Shown here one piece after another: positions 1 through 11,351 of a DNA stretch of 64,000 nt (the stretch's first letter is position 1; each line of letters begins with the position of its first letter). The DNA is from Rhynchonema sp. JSB1_4 (lineage: Eukaryota > Nematoda > Chromadorea > Monhysterida > Xyalidae), in contig JASAMV010004315.1 of the NCBI GenBank assembly GCA_030248065.1, positions 1-64,000 of the forward strand, written 5' to 3'. The notes under the pieces are model-generated. The model was not told the DNA's origin, ran no database searches, and worked only from the letters and a program-made list of their open reading frames with translations. The position numbers were made by a program, and so were the translations under genes.

Positions 1-1
1 C

Positions 2-785
2 CAGGGTTGGATTAAAAAATTTTTTTATTATCGAACTTTTTTTTTTTAAAAAAAAACTTTTTAAAATTTTTTTTTTAAAAATCACTTTTTTTTATTCCGG
101 ACCCCCAAAAAATTGGTTTCTAGAAAAATGAAATTTCTGAAAGCATGTTACTTAGGTATGTTTTGAGGGACACTAAAGAGAACTTCTCCACTGACTTGCA
201 TGTTTATGTCGATCACCTGCGATCTAGCCCATTTGGTCATAACTTTGAGAACCCACCCGAAGGTAACTCTGTGGGCATATATGACAAAGGGAAGACCAAC
301 CTTCTGTTTGTGAATTTGGGGATAAATTTGAAGAGAGATAAAGAGTTACACCACACTCATGTTGTGTGACAAAAGCAACAAATGACAAATCCACACAACT
401 GCAAATAGGCGAGCAAAGTGGAGTCTGTCGATAGCTTACGTCGATAGCTCAATAACTGCACAGTATACGGTATGGGGTGTCCTATATTATACGTGCAGCG
501 ATTGTTGGGATGTCTGGGAACTGTATGAGTCCATTACAACGCCATTTTAAACTGAAATATAAGCGCCGCAGGCGATTTTTTGAGAATGATGAGCAATAAA
601 ACGCATGAAAACATACATTTTTACCTTAAAAAAGTGAGAAAATAACGAAAAAAAGGGGAAAAATAATAAAAAAAAGTGGACTTACTTTTTAAAATTTTAA
701 AATAAAAAAAGTGGCCAACTTTTTTAAAAAAAAAAAAATTTTTTTTTTACAAAAAAATTTTTACTTTTTTTTTAATCCAACCCTG
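2..785. mobile_element. hAT-like MITE, copy 1
   Basis: The two ends are inverted copies: CAGGGTTGGATTAAAAA at 2 and its complement ending TCCAACCCTG at 785. The ends are flanked by A/T homopolymer runs. The middle (about 120-600) is ordinary sequence with a 74-codon open frame that I cannot assign. The left flank is only one base long, so the target duplication cannot be tested. The termini match those of the copies at 3,629 and 38,995. Confidence 0.75.
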
Positions 786-1112
786 CCTATGCCATGTATC
801 AGGCAGGATTCGAACAGGATTCGCTGCTGCGACCTTTTGGTCCCAGTGACGTCGGTCTGTCAACTGATCTGCAGGGTTGAACGCTGATTCGGGGTTCAGG
901 ATACCAAATGTGCCAAGTGCACGCACCGATCAAATTGTCAAATTGAGCGCAACGCTTTCCACGTTGATTGGTCCAATCATGTGAGTGAATGGAATGATGT
1001 TCGTTGCGCAGTCGCCGTGTCTCCATTTGTTTTAAGTCTCTCTTTTGACTACATTGCACCACTCACACAACATAAATAAAGGTCACACTCAGACAGACTA
1101 ATCTTCAACTAA

Positions 1113-1378
1113 GGGCGCGTGTAGTCATACTGGAAAATGGAAATGAAACAAAACATTTTCTGCGTAAAATCTGACCAATCAGCGGCCGAAATTTGAGCGG
1201 AGCAGAAAATATTTTTGTTATGTGTCAAAACATGACTGCTCCAGAAAATGTTTTGTTTCATTTCCATTTCCATTTTCCAATATGCGTGTAGTCATATCGG
1301 AAAATGGAAACGGAAAACTTGGACATAAAAAATATTCTTGATTTCCATTGCCATTTTTCAGTATGACTACACGCGCCC
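1113..1378. mobile_element. MITE with TAA target duplication
   Basis: The ends are GGGCGCGTGTAGTCATACTG at the left and its complement CAGTATGACTACACGCGCCC at the right. They are flanked by TAA at 1110-1112 and TAA at 1379-1381. A 3-bp TWA duplication is typical of the PIF/Harbinger superfamily. The terminal sequence is repeated once more internally near 1,285. Confidence 0.8.
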
Positions 1379-1657
1379 TAAATAATACCTTAACTTTCTA
1401 ATGTATCTACGGTGTCCCTTTTTTATTCATGAATCACGAATAGTCCGGGGTCACCAATTTATTAGCTGCTGGTGCATTCAAAGTTCCCGGTTTTTCAGGG
1501 CTATAATCTGACCGACGTATAATTAAGGTGCTTGGTGCCCTGACTATACATGCGAAGACTTACATAGCCTGATTGTGGAGAATCCCCCGATTTTTTCGCA
1601 TATCCGAGTGTAGGTGCTCAGACTCCATCTTAACATGCGAAAATTAGGCAAGAAACC

Positions 1658-1792
1658 GGCTTATAGTAATGTGGTCAATCATCTCGTCAAACAAAGTCGT
1701 CGAACACATGTATTAGTTTTCGCGCTCATTTGGGGCTCACGTGTTCGACGACTTTGTTTGACGAGATGATTTGACGACAAAACCATTAGCCA
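1658..1792. mobile_element. Fold-back element, family F1
   Basis: Both arms carry the inverted sequence ATCTCGTCAAACAAAGTCGT around a short loop. The outer ends read GGCTTATAGTAATG and CATTAGCC. A diverged relative lies at 14,308-14,446 inside a gene intron. No coding capacity is seen. Confidence 0.7.
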
Positions 1793-2593
1793 AAGGCACC
1801 GAAAGTAATTAAAATTACACAGCATTCGGAAGCTTGAGTAAGCGATCCGACTAAGACCTGTACAATGTACACTTTCCATGGCTACACACACATGTGCCGG
1901 TATTTACAAAGTCATTAGTGAATCATGCAAGAGCACAAATTTGCACGATGTTAAAGGATCACCAAACTTGAACTGTAGTGTTAACCGGCACACATTACGT
2001 TGTGACGATGTGGCTCGTTTTGCACCCGATATTTAAAAAAAGCGTACAGCTCATTAGATACGCATGGCTTAAAAAGCGGGCCGACCATGTTTTTAGTCCG
2101 TATTATATTATTTTAATGTGGATAGGGACCAAAGAACACAAGACGCAGGATCCCAAGATTCGCGACACGATGGCGACCACCCGTTACCATGTTTTCGCTT
2201 GGATCGAGTTAAGAACCTTTTTGCATATCTTGGGGCCTCATTTTATGGTAAGATTAAAAACCTAGGTCCCAGAAATTAGGGTTGTTGCTCGCTGGTGCAC
2301 AGTTGCTCGTTAGTTCGGTACCTGCTCATGCCATGGCTTATCATGTCAGCGCGTGCGCATGCACAATCTATAAGCATTATCCTACCCACACTCAGTTTTT
2401 TTGTATACTTATTTACCGGACCGTTATTCCTTGGAACCACGTGTGTAGCACCTCAAGGCGTAAGGTTGTGTGATTCATCACAGGAGTTCACTATAATCTT
2501 ACAAATGGCAACACGGTTTTAAAATTTCTTTGCTGACTAAGTTTTTTTACACTGTTTGGGAATGTTATCTTTGCTTCACTTTATTGTCCTTAC

Positions 2594-2765
2594 AATCCAA
2601 CCACCAGCTCATGAGACGCCTCATACGGTTTCACGTGTTTTGAAACATCTCGAAACAACAGAGAAACAGCAATTGTTTATACATTGTCGATTTTCTCTTT
2701 TTTCGGCACAAAATGTTTCGAAACTAGTGGAACCGTAAGCGTCTCATGAGCTGGTGGTTGGACTA
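2594..2765. mobile_element. TA-flanked MITE (Tc1/mariner-type ends), short copy
   Basis: Inverted arms of about 70 bp contain CCAACCACCAGCTCATGAGACG at the left and the complement at the right, which ends GGACTA. The termini match the three longer copies at 12,747, 41,562 and 43,592. This copy lacks their shared interior. Confidence 0.7.
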
Positions 2766-3628
2766 TGCAGTCATACGGTAGTACTGTATGTATAGGTGTG
2801 GCTCGGGCACATGGCTATTTCTCAAATTTCATGTTCACGCATGTTCAATAGTAATACATATGTACATATTTCTATTTTGGGCCCAAGCATTGAGCTTGTT
2901 GTTTTTGTCACGAGCGTCAAATCACAATAAAAAGGCCATTGTACTTACATACGAGTTGCCCCCTCACTTGCGATTAGAGTTTTCTCGGATTAAAGCATAA
3001 AAAGCGTGGATGGTCAAGCAAAACCTCTGGTGTTTTTCTCCTAAAGCCCACCAAATGGAGCCCCGGGGTCTCAACGTGGAAAATTTAACGCTTTAGATAT
3101 ACAGTATGTCTTCCGCTTAAGGTGGCCGAGCCCCGCCGAGTGCTGCACGTGCACACGCGTTTCCACTTAAATCGTTTCACGACGCGTTGGTTGTTTTCTT
3201 TTTGATCGCCTAAAATCTTTCCCGTAACCTCACATACAAGATCAGCCCCGCAGGTGCAGGCAATCAGCATGGCTTGTCAAAGTTCGAAAATTTTTTCCAT
3301 TTTCTCTTTCACTTCGTGACTTTACTTTCAATGCATTTTTTCAGTTTCGGAAGGAACCCATTTTCGAACTTTGACAGGCTGTGCCTCAGCCGTGCTTGGA
3401 CGTACGGGCCTGATATTTTTACGGGCCTGTATGTTAAGGCAAATGTCTGTGGAGACAAAAGGCGAGCCAAAAAGTTGATGCGTCATGAAAACCTTAAAGT
3501 TCCGGTGGCTTTAATTGAATTTTTTCTTTTTTAGTTGGGCTACACATATTTTCAAACAATTTCCGCTCTCAGAGCCCCGAGATCTTTATGTGGAAAATCC
3601 AGCACGTCCGGCGGTTCGGCCCGTGATC

Positions 3629-4107
3629 CAGGGTTGGGCAAAAAAAACGACGGCGTTTTTTCTTACAAAAAACGACGTTTTTTTAAAAAAAAACGCCTGG
3701 GTCGTTTTTCGTTTTTTTTAAATCCGTAATTTCCTTGATTTTCCCTGATTTTTCAGGGAAAGTACCCTGATTATCAAGGAAAATCAATTTTTTGTCCCAT
3801 TTTTTTCGAAAAATTTTCGACCAATTTTTACTTTGTCGAGATACGTCGATATACGGAGTTTGGCTTTCAGTGATGACCCCGGCCAAAGTTGGTCCCACGA
3901 TGCGGGTCTGGTATGGGATCTTAGCAACTCGCTAGAAAAGGGTTGAAACCTGTTTATTTTGCCTCAGAACACATAGAATGACTTCATTTAACCACGTTTT
4001 CTTCGCAACATGAGCGTTTTCCAATTTTTTTGGCGGCATATTTTGGTCATCTGGGCGTTTTAAAAAAACCGTTTTTGAAAAAAAAAAACGTTTTTTGCCC
4101 AACCCTG
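3629..4107. mobile_element. hAT-like MITE, copy 2, with intact 8-bp target duplication
   Basis: The ends are CAGGGTTGGGCAAAAAAAAC and the complement GTTTTTTGCCCAACCCTG. The 8-bp sequence CCGTGATC occurs directly before (3,621-3,628) and after (4,108-4,115). This is the duplication length of hAT transposons. There is no transposase inside, so it is a non-autonomous copy. Confidence 0.9.
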
Positions 4108-4115
4108 CCGTGATC

Positions 4116-6184
4116 TACTACCTACTTAATTATTACATAATTCCGGCTATGTCCTTATGGATCCGTTGGTTATCAGCTGTATCAAGCTTCAGTACCTATT
4201 AATCTTGCCACAAAGAATGATCCTTCTATGAAGATCCGCAGTGCATACGTGCAATTTGTGGGTAGGATAATGTTACCACACAACCCCCTTGACTAGCTAA
4301 GCACTACAGCATCTCATTACTTACACTAGTCGGGACCCGTGCCTACGGCCCGGCTACAGCGCCGCGCCCGTGTCGTGCCCCCCCCCCGGAGGACCCGTTA
4401 GCATACCCAAAGCTACCCGTGAAAATTGACCCGTCCGCCCTTCCGAGGGAGGGGGCCACAAACACACATACATACATACATACACATGTTTTAGTAGTAT
4501 AGATTTAACGTCACAAATATCAGGTGATTAAAATGGCCACTGGAAAAATAGGAGCGTCAGCACTTTTTACTCTTCCAGTGCTGGAAGTTTCAATCATGGA
4601 CAACATTCAAAACACGTCACTCTCACCCCAAAACACTCTTTCGTACCTTTCGGTTAGAAACTAAAGTGTGATCTGCTTGGTCTACTTTTGAGTGGAGCAA
4701 CCCTATGAAAGCTTATTAGCTCCTCGACGCAAAAACTGATCAATACAAATTTGTGCTTCTAAGGCGGCGGTAGAAACCTGTATGTAGGAATTATGTATAC
4801 GTACTGCACCAAGTCCAATCCCATATATAGACTTTTATTTTTTTCAGAAATTTCTTTGCCGAGCAAAATCGATCACTCGCCTTTAACATACTCTTCATAC
4901 ATACATATAGTTTCCAGTCATAGATGGCCGCCACTTAGCCGTGTTTGCATGACCATGCGCCTCAATCCATCGTTTATCATGCAAACAACCACCAATTAGG
5001 TGTGGACATGGCAGGTATGTTTTTGGTTGGGCTGAGGTGCGTGCAAAATTATTCATCTTTTATTTATCTGGTCATCCACATCCGGGTCACGAGTAATGAC
5101 AAAAAAACGACGCTCTGTGAGATCCGATAGCTTGATTTTCCGACAAGTTAGAAACCGGATCACGCGTACCGGAAAAAATATACCTAAGGTCTATCAAATC
5201 TGAAACAGCGTCTTGGCTGATTATGACGGGATTTGGCGCGGCGAAAGTTCCAGCGCACTGACGTGGTTATGATGCACCTACTGCTTAAGTAAACTGACGT
5301 GAGCACACGTAAGCTGAACTTCCTGCGTGGAAAGCTTTAGCAACAACAAATTATTAAGCACGAAGTAACCTGTCTCTAATTACATAAAACAAGGCCCTCT
5401 TTTTGCTGAGACTTTGCTGTCGCGAAATGCGGCGGCGCCGCACCAGGTCGTTTCAAGTGAAAATGGCCGAGACGGTCACTTTGTGGAGGAAGTTCATGAC
5501 GTGTACATAATCTTGTTGCTTTCGTTGAAAAGTTCACATTCAGTTTGTATACAATTCAACCATACAAATATTTATGCAGGTTACGTACATCGGTCACTTT
5601 TTGGGATCCCCAAGTGATCTACACAATGGTGCATTTGCACTGAGGATGTCTTGCTGCATCGCTCGTCTGCGACTGTAGGATGATGTGCATAGGCAGGCGT
5701 GGCGTGAAATTTCCTGCGATACGTCTCGGAACAGCTTGTACACTGATCTAAATAAGTGGATATTCCGTTGATTATCCCAAATGCAAAAAAACTTACTTGA
5801 CCGCCACTCAGGGCAGTTCTGTTCCGAACCGGTCCCCCAGTTTGACAGCAAGCTCTCAGCAGAACAATGTGTGTATAGGCAAACTACATCAACATGAGCT
5901 CGATATCGCAGCTGGCAGAATAGTGAAACATTCTGACGTGCTGCTGATTTGGGAAATGTTACACGTTGGCGAATACAAAGTGGAGCATGATGATTTTCTC
6001 TTTCTATTCGTTTTGAATGCACAACACCTTCGAAATCGGGCTCGTGTTGGCGTACTAGTTTGCCAACACCATGCTCATCAGTGCGGTTGCAAGGGAAAGC
6101 CTGACTGACGGTAAGGCAGGTTTCCACAGACGAGCGGTGCATCAGGTGCTCATCAGTGCAAACGCACCACCCAGGTTGCAGGTC
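4116..6184. other. Non-coding stretch before the GPCR gene
   Basis: No gene is supported here. There is a short (ACAT)n run near 4,465. Open frames on both strands between 5,594 and 6,301 overlap one another and show no recognisable domain. A 5' untranslated exon of the GPCR may lie here, since a CAG acceptor-like site (ttgcag) falls just before the start codon at 6,185. Confidence 0.5.
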
Positions 6185-9100
6185 ATGGATATAGCGACTA
6201 AATTGCACCAAATGTTCCTCATTGGAGTCATCGTGCTGGCCACACCACTCAACATCTTTGTGCTGGTGAAATTGATCAAGCAACTGACCAAGCGCGGACA
6301 TTCCAGACGGAATGTGCTCCTGAAACTGAATCTGAACATTTCGGATTTGTTGGTTGGTTTTCGAGGCGAAGGGTGGTTAATTTTTTTTGATTTTGAACAT
6401 AAATTTTCGCACCACACGGTATGTGGATCAAAAGTCGACTGCATTGTAGGGTATACCAAGAGGTGGTTTCACACCATGTCCAACACAGTACGTAAACATT
6501 TTGGCGCATAGCAACTTTCCGCATCTGCGGCTACAGCCGGAGCTTGTGAACTATAATACTATTGTTCGGACTGTTTTCTCACAAGGCGCTATAATTGTGA
6601 CCATAAAAGGGTGTTAGTTACGTTGTAGGAGTGTTACCTTTACGTGTTGTTCAAAAATTGACGAACTTAGCCTGAATTCGCGGATACGAAAATTTGACAG
6701 ATATACCATACTGTACCCACCCTCTCTGGTACCCTGCCCTCTTTCACAGGTCTGTGGTCTATTTTGTCTGCCACGCGTAATCTGGTCGTTCACACACCAA
6801 TTCTACAGCGGCGTGGTTGTGTGCAAAGGAGTGATGTTTGGCTATGTATTCTGCTTCATTTTGTCATCCAGCATTGTCGCAGTATTTGGATTGGATCGGT
6901 GGGTGGTCACTACTGCATCGCGTATTTTATTTAGGAGAATTTTTCTAACGACGTTGCCTTATTTGTGAAGCCTACACGCAGCATGCAGCCAAAATTGGTG
7001 ATCACATGACTCCAGGCGACACACACAGGCGCTCTGCGCTTCATGGATCAGGCAACGCATGGAAAAAGTCTCAACTTGGTGATCGTACTAGAATTGGATA
7101 GGCTCTGTCTTGATCACGTGGCCAAGACACATCCAAGCCTACAGTATGCTGTATAATCACCAGCTTTGATGTCGTCTCTCGCTTGCTTTTGAATGACGGT
7201 TTCATTTGTGCTGCTGAAATGGCCCGAGGCACCTATTGACCTCTCGTGTCAACAACGCTCGCTTACAGGTTCTTCATAATCGTCAAACCGTTCTCTACGC
7301 CACAACAGTCACTTCGCCGTGTGAAATACTTTCTGATTGTCGCCTGGGTGTACAGCATCATATTCTCAGCACCTCAAATGTTCATTTGGGACATGATATA
7401 GTGAGTTTTTCTTCACAAAAGGTTTGCAGAAAAATATATAAATATTTTTTTGTTTCAGTTTCCAAAACCTTGAAGGAAAAACCGAAAGTCATTGTGCTTC
7501 TATTGTCGCCATATCGCATTTTTTGGCGAATTATACGATTACGCCGCAACAGGTTCCGATTTTCTAAACGTTGACGAACTTTTTCCCATATTTAAAAGTT
7601 AATTCCCAAAAAGTAAACGGCCTTGATTCTGCAGGCATTGCGCTACCAACAAACGTACCTTTGGGTGCACATGATCACAACATTCGCCTTTCCATTCGTT
7701 CTCATTTTCGTCTGCTATTTTGTCATGATGGTCCAGGTGGGCTATATTTACAGCATTTTTTTGTTTTTTTAGGAAAGTACGAAGCAAGTGTGTGAGTCTT
7801 CCCTGTGATTTGAGCTTTGTGGCTTTAGGTGTGTCAGGCCACCGTCAGTGTCGAGCCACTTTATTTTTGTGTAGTTGCGATACACGCAACAATTTCTGGT
7901 GCTTTGATTGGCTCATGCGCGACCAACAGCCAATCAGCGCGTCAGAAAATGTTGCGTGTATCGCAGCGAGACAAAGAATAAAGTGGCCTGACCATGGCGT
8001 ATGATGAATTCATTACTAACCTGATCTTGCAAGGTTATCATTGCAGGTCTGCCGTCGTCTAATTTGTGTCCGCATCACGGACAACCATCGTAACTCCGAG
8101 GAGGACTCTTTCTCGCAGTCAAATTCTGTGGAATCTCATCCGTTTCTGATGAGCAGAGAGGTGCGTAATTTGAAACTGTGACGCGCAATTGCAAGATCAC
8201 ATTTTTCTTGTAAATGATGCTCGAAAATTTCGAATGCGTACACGTTTTCGTATAAGAGCACCCAAACAACATTTGTTTGCACGTGGCCCGAATTTGTGTT
8301 GTCACGCCGTTTCACACCAAATAGTTTCCCTTTCTCAGCTTTTGGCTGATATTTTCGAAACGATGTAAAGGTCAGTTGGGTGTAAAGATCGGTGGAAAGC
8401 TCGGTCGACAGCTCAGCGTGATAGACCTCGGTGCAAACTTGAAACATTCCACGTTAATAACAGGCAATGTTTCACGTTTACACCGAGCTACGCCGACCGA
8501 GCTTTCGACCGAACTTTACACCGACCTTTACGCCCAACTGACCTTTAGACCGTTTCGAAAATTCCACCCTTTGTCAAATTTTTATCAATATCAGATTCAC
8601 CCAAATCAGTGCGGACTGAAAACGTCCTTGCCCGCACCAGAAGCTGCGAGCCTGGGCAGTGCTCGAGTTGGTCGATATCTGTCATTATCAAGGCTGGGCA
8701 CACAGAGTATATGTACTTCGTTGGACACGCTTGACCAAGCGGTTTGCTGTTGTCCAATAATTTTGTTGTTTTTGGATGTTGTTTGAAGTGAGTTGTTGTG
8801 AATCTCACGCACTCTATTCGTTGTTTTGATGATTTGCACCTTACATAGGTATATGGCAAATGGCACGCAACATTTGTCAATATCGTTCTCTCTGGGAAGG
8901 AAGTGTGGCTTTGCGGCACACATCGTTTGTAAAAAATCGCACATGTGATTGTAAAAACACAGGCTATGTATGAGGTGTATCCCACATGCATGTGTCATCA
9001 CTACAGGTATAGCTGGCGGCACATAACCACATATTTTGTGTGTTGTTTCTCCACAAATCATGTGTGCTTTTGTTGCGGCTTACCCCGACCAGCAAAACAG

Positions 9101-10545
9101 AACCACCTTCTGTCAACAGGCCACGACAGCCGTGACAATCCGCAGTGCCCTGGGTCCACATCCGCTCAACAAACAACTGCTTACCATACAAGAACCGAAA
9201 TCGACCGGTCTGCAAGGTCTTAATGCTCCGGCACCGAGGGCCCGAGGCAACAGCTCGAATTCACCGTTGCTCAACAGAGCCTTGACCAGTGAGTGGATGT
9301 GTTTGTTGCTTACGATCATTTCCTTAGGTTGGTTGTTCACCAGTGTGCTATACCTTTGATTTTCACCAAATGGTTGTTAATTTTGATGTTGGTGCAGAAG
9401 ACAGCATTGTCTGAGAACCAACAGATTGCTCCATCGCAGATTTCCAGTGCTAAAACTAGCAGGCGTCAGAATAAGTCCGGGCATTCGACCTAACAACACG
9501 CCACTTCTTGTTGCTGTATCAGGTTCGCACCATTCAGCCACCCTGTCGCAGTCCAACAGCAGTGGGTACACGCGTGGCGAGCAGACAGTGGCCAGTGTGG
9601 CATCCACGTCACGCAACAAACAGTTCAGTCGTGCCGGCACCGTCGGCAGCATTGTGTCCAGTTCGGGTGCTACTCTGCAGGTACTTTAAACTGTTTTGAA
9701 CTTTTTGAACTATTTTAAAACTTGTTTGGTTTTTCTCAACAAATTGTTATGTCACGCCGAGACATATTGTTTTGTAAACTGTTGTCTTTTGGTCAAACAC
9801 ATCAGGGGGTATGTATCTGCTGCATAGTTAGTTAACTTTAGTTTTGATTTTCAATTATCTAGTTTGTGTTTTTCACAGATTTTTTTCAGTCAACAAGGTG
9901 AGAACAACAAAACGCTGCATTTTTGTACATTCACACAGAAGTGTGTGATTGCGATTCACACCAAATTTCCCAGGGAGCAGCTTGTATTGGTAGATCAATC
10001 TTGTCAAGAGTTTGTCCATCTACAGTAGTGTAACCAAGTAGACGTCAATGAACCCAACTAGCGGCATGGCTCGTCAGTATCTGCCCATTTTGCCATCTAC
10101 AATGCAATTTACTCACATTTGATGTTGATCTTTCCAGCGTCTCGGCACGAGTACGTCTCTGGCGATCGAGAATCTAAAAAAACGCAACGCGCAAGGCACA
10201 TTCAAGTCATCGATTCAAATGATGAAAACCGCATTTCTGCTAATCACCGGCTTCATAATCTGCTGGTTGCCGTATACCGGTTTCAGTCTGTTCACGATGG
10301 TTTCGCAATACAAAATCGATCCGCAATGGCACAGTTTCCTGGATGAATGGTGCAAAAACTGGCTAGTGCTCAATTCGTTCATAAATCCACTGTTGTATGG
10401 CATTCACAAGAAGGACATGAAGAAACTGAAGGCGCGATTAAAATTCGTTGCTCAACTGCTGGGCTCGTGTTTCTGTTGCCTGTGTTGTTTTTGTTGCAAA
10501 TTGTTCACGTACGAATGGGACGATGATGCTAGCGAGATATTTTAG
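6185..10545 (+). CDS. Rhodopsin-family (class A) G-protein-coupled receptor, multi-exon
   Basis: This is a seven-helix membrane receptor, presumably for a peptide or amine ligand. The coding exons are 6185-6352, 6750-6898, 7269-7400, 7459-7552, 7635-7736, 8047-8160, 9093-9288, 9523-9680 and 10138-10545, and all phases join. TM1-TM2 lie in exon 1 (LNLNISDLL). TM3 ends with GLDR at an intron that splits the DR(Y) motif. TM4 is followed by SAPQMFIWD, a pattern I associate with vasopressin/GnRH/AKH-type receptors. TM6 has CWLPY and TM7 has NSFINPLLYG in place of NPxxY. A Cys-rich tail suggests palmitoylation. The third cytoplasmic loop is long and Ser-rich and is carried by two exons. The N-terminal ectodomain is very short, so an upstream coding exon may be missing from this model. 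The family is certain; the subfamily is tentative. Confidence 0.88.
7834..7992. mobile_element. Fold-back element in GPCR intron
   Basis: The interval is a near-palindrome. It opens with TCAGGCCAC and closes with GTGGCCTGA. Longer inner arms pair GCGATACACGCAACA with TGTTGCGTGTATCGC. It lies within the intron between 7,736 and 8,047. Confidence 0.65.
8350..8566. mobile_element. Fold-back element, family F2, in GPCR intron
   Basis: The arms of about 100 bp run from TTTTCGAAACGATGTAAAGG to CCGTTTCGAAAA. Internal runs of GGTGTAAA/TTTACACC repeat. The loop is the reverse complement of the loop in the copy at 13,690-13,914, so the two copies lie in opposite orientation. Confidence 0.75.
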
Positions 10546-11351
10546 GCCTGAATATTTTAAGGCTCGGACTTTCAGGGGTCCTATAGGCCTGTAACTCTCC
10601 GTCTGGCTCATAACCTTGCATTCGACCTAAACAGGGAGATTTCACGGTTTCAAATTTTATTGTGATTTTACTGTATTGCGGACAAATTTCTCAAATGTAC
10701 GCATGTATTTTATTTTGTTGCGCCCGGTGGTCATTATTCTGAATCAATAAAATGCATATCTTGAAAATATACAACGAAGTTTGTGATGGTTGGTTGTCTT
10801 ATGATTATTATCACCGCTCATGTTACATGTGTTTGGCTGTGTCTATATTGAATAAGTTTGATTTGAACATAATAATAAAGTTCACGTTTTCGTAGCACTT
10901 TCCATTTGAAAATGAAACCATAGTCCGCAGGAATATACATAGAACATTCACACAGTACAGTTTTGATAAAGATTCCCTGTTTTATAGGTCAAAGATCACT
11001 GAAACGGATAAACGAATGACTTTTGCAGGCGTGTGTCTCAAGCAGTTTGCACTTGCAGTGCGCTCGTAACTTTCGGACCTGCACGCACAAGAGCGCGCAT
11101 GATAAAAACGCGTCTTATAACCCCGTTGGATTTACTTGATAATTATGATAACGTTACTAAATCGGTATTACAGCTCTGATCTGGACGTAAACGATCTACA
11201 GCACTGCGCAGATGAACTATTGACGAAAAACTGTTTGACATAAAAACCCAGTTCTTACGAACTGCGTGTACATCGGTTTGGTGAGCGCAGGCGCAGCAGA
11301 CGCAGTTTTTCGTGCATAATTATTGCGTCAACGAACCATAAAAGTGCGAGC
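10546..11351. other. Spacer after the GPCR gene
   Basis: An AATAAA polyadenylation-type signal lies at about 10,745, roughly 200 bp after the GPCR stop. It probably ends that transcript. Nothing else is recognised before the next signal-peptide exon. Confidence 0.5.

Noticed and set aside
145..369. 74-codon open frame inside the first hAT-like MITE
   Set aside because: It lies within a non-autonomous transposon, has no recognisable domain and no neighbouring exon to join.
5594..6511. Overlapping long frames on both strands (235 and 146 codons) before the GPCR
   Set aside because: The minus frame shows no domain and the plus frame simply runs through the first GPCR exon and its intron. Only the exon part 6,185-6,352 is supported.
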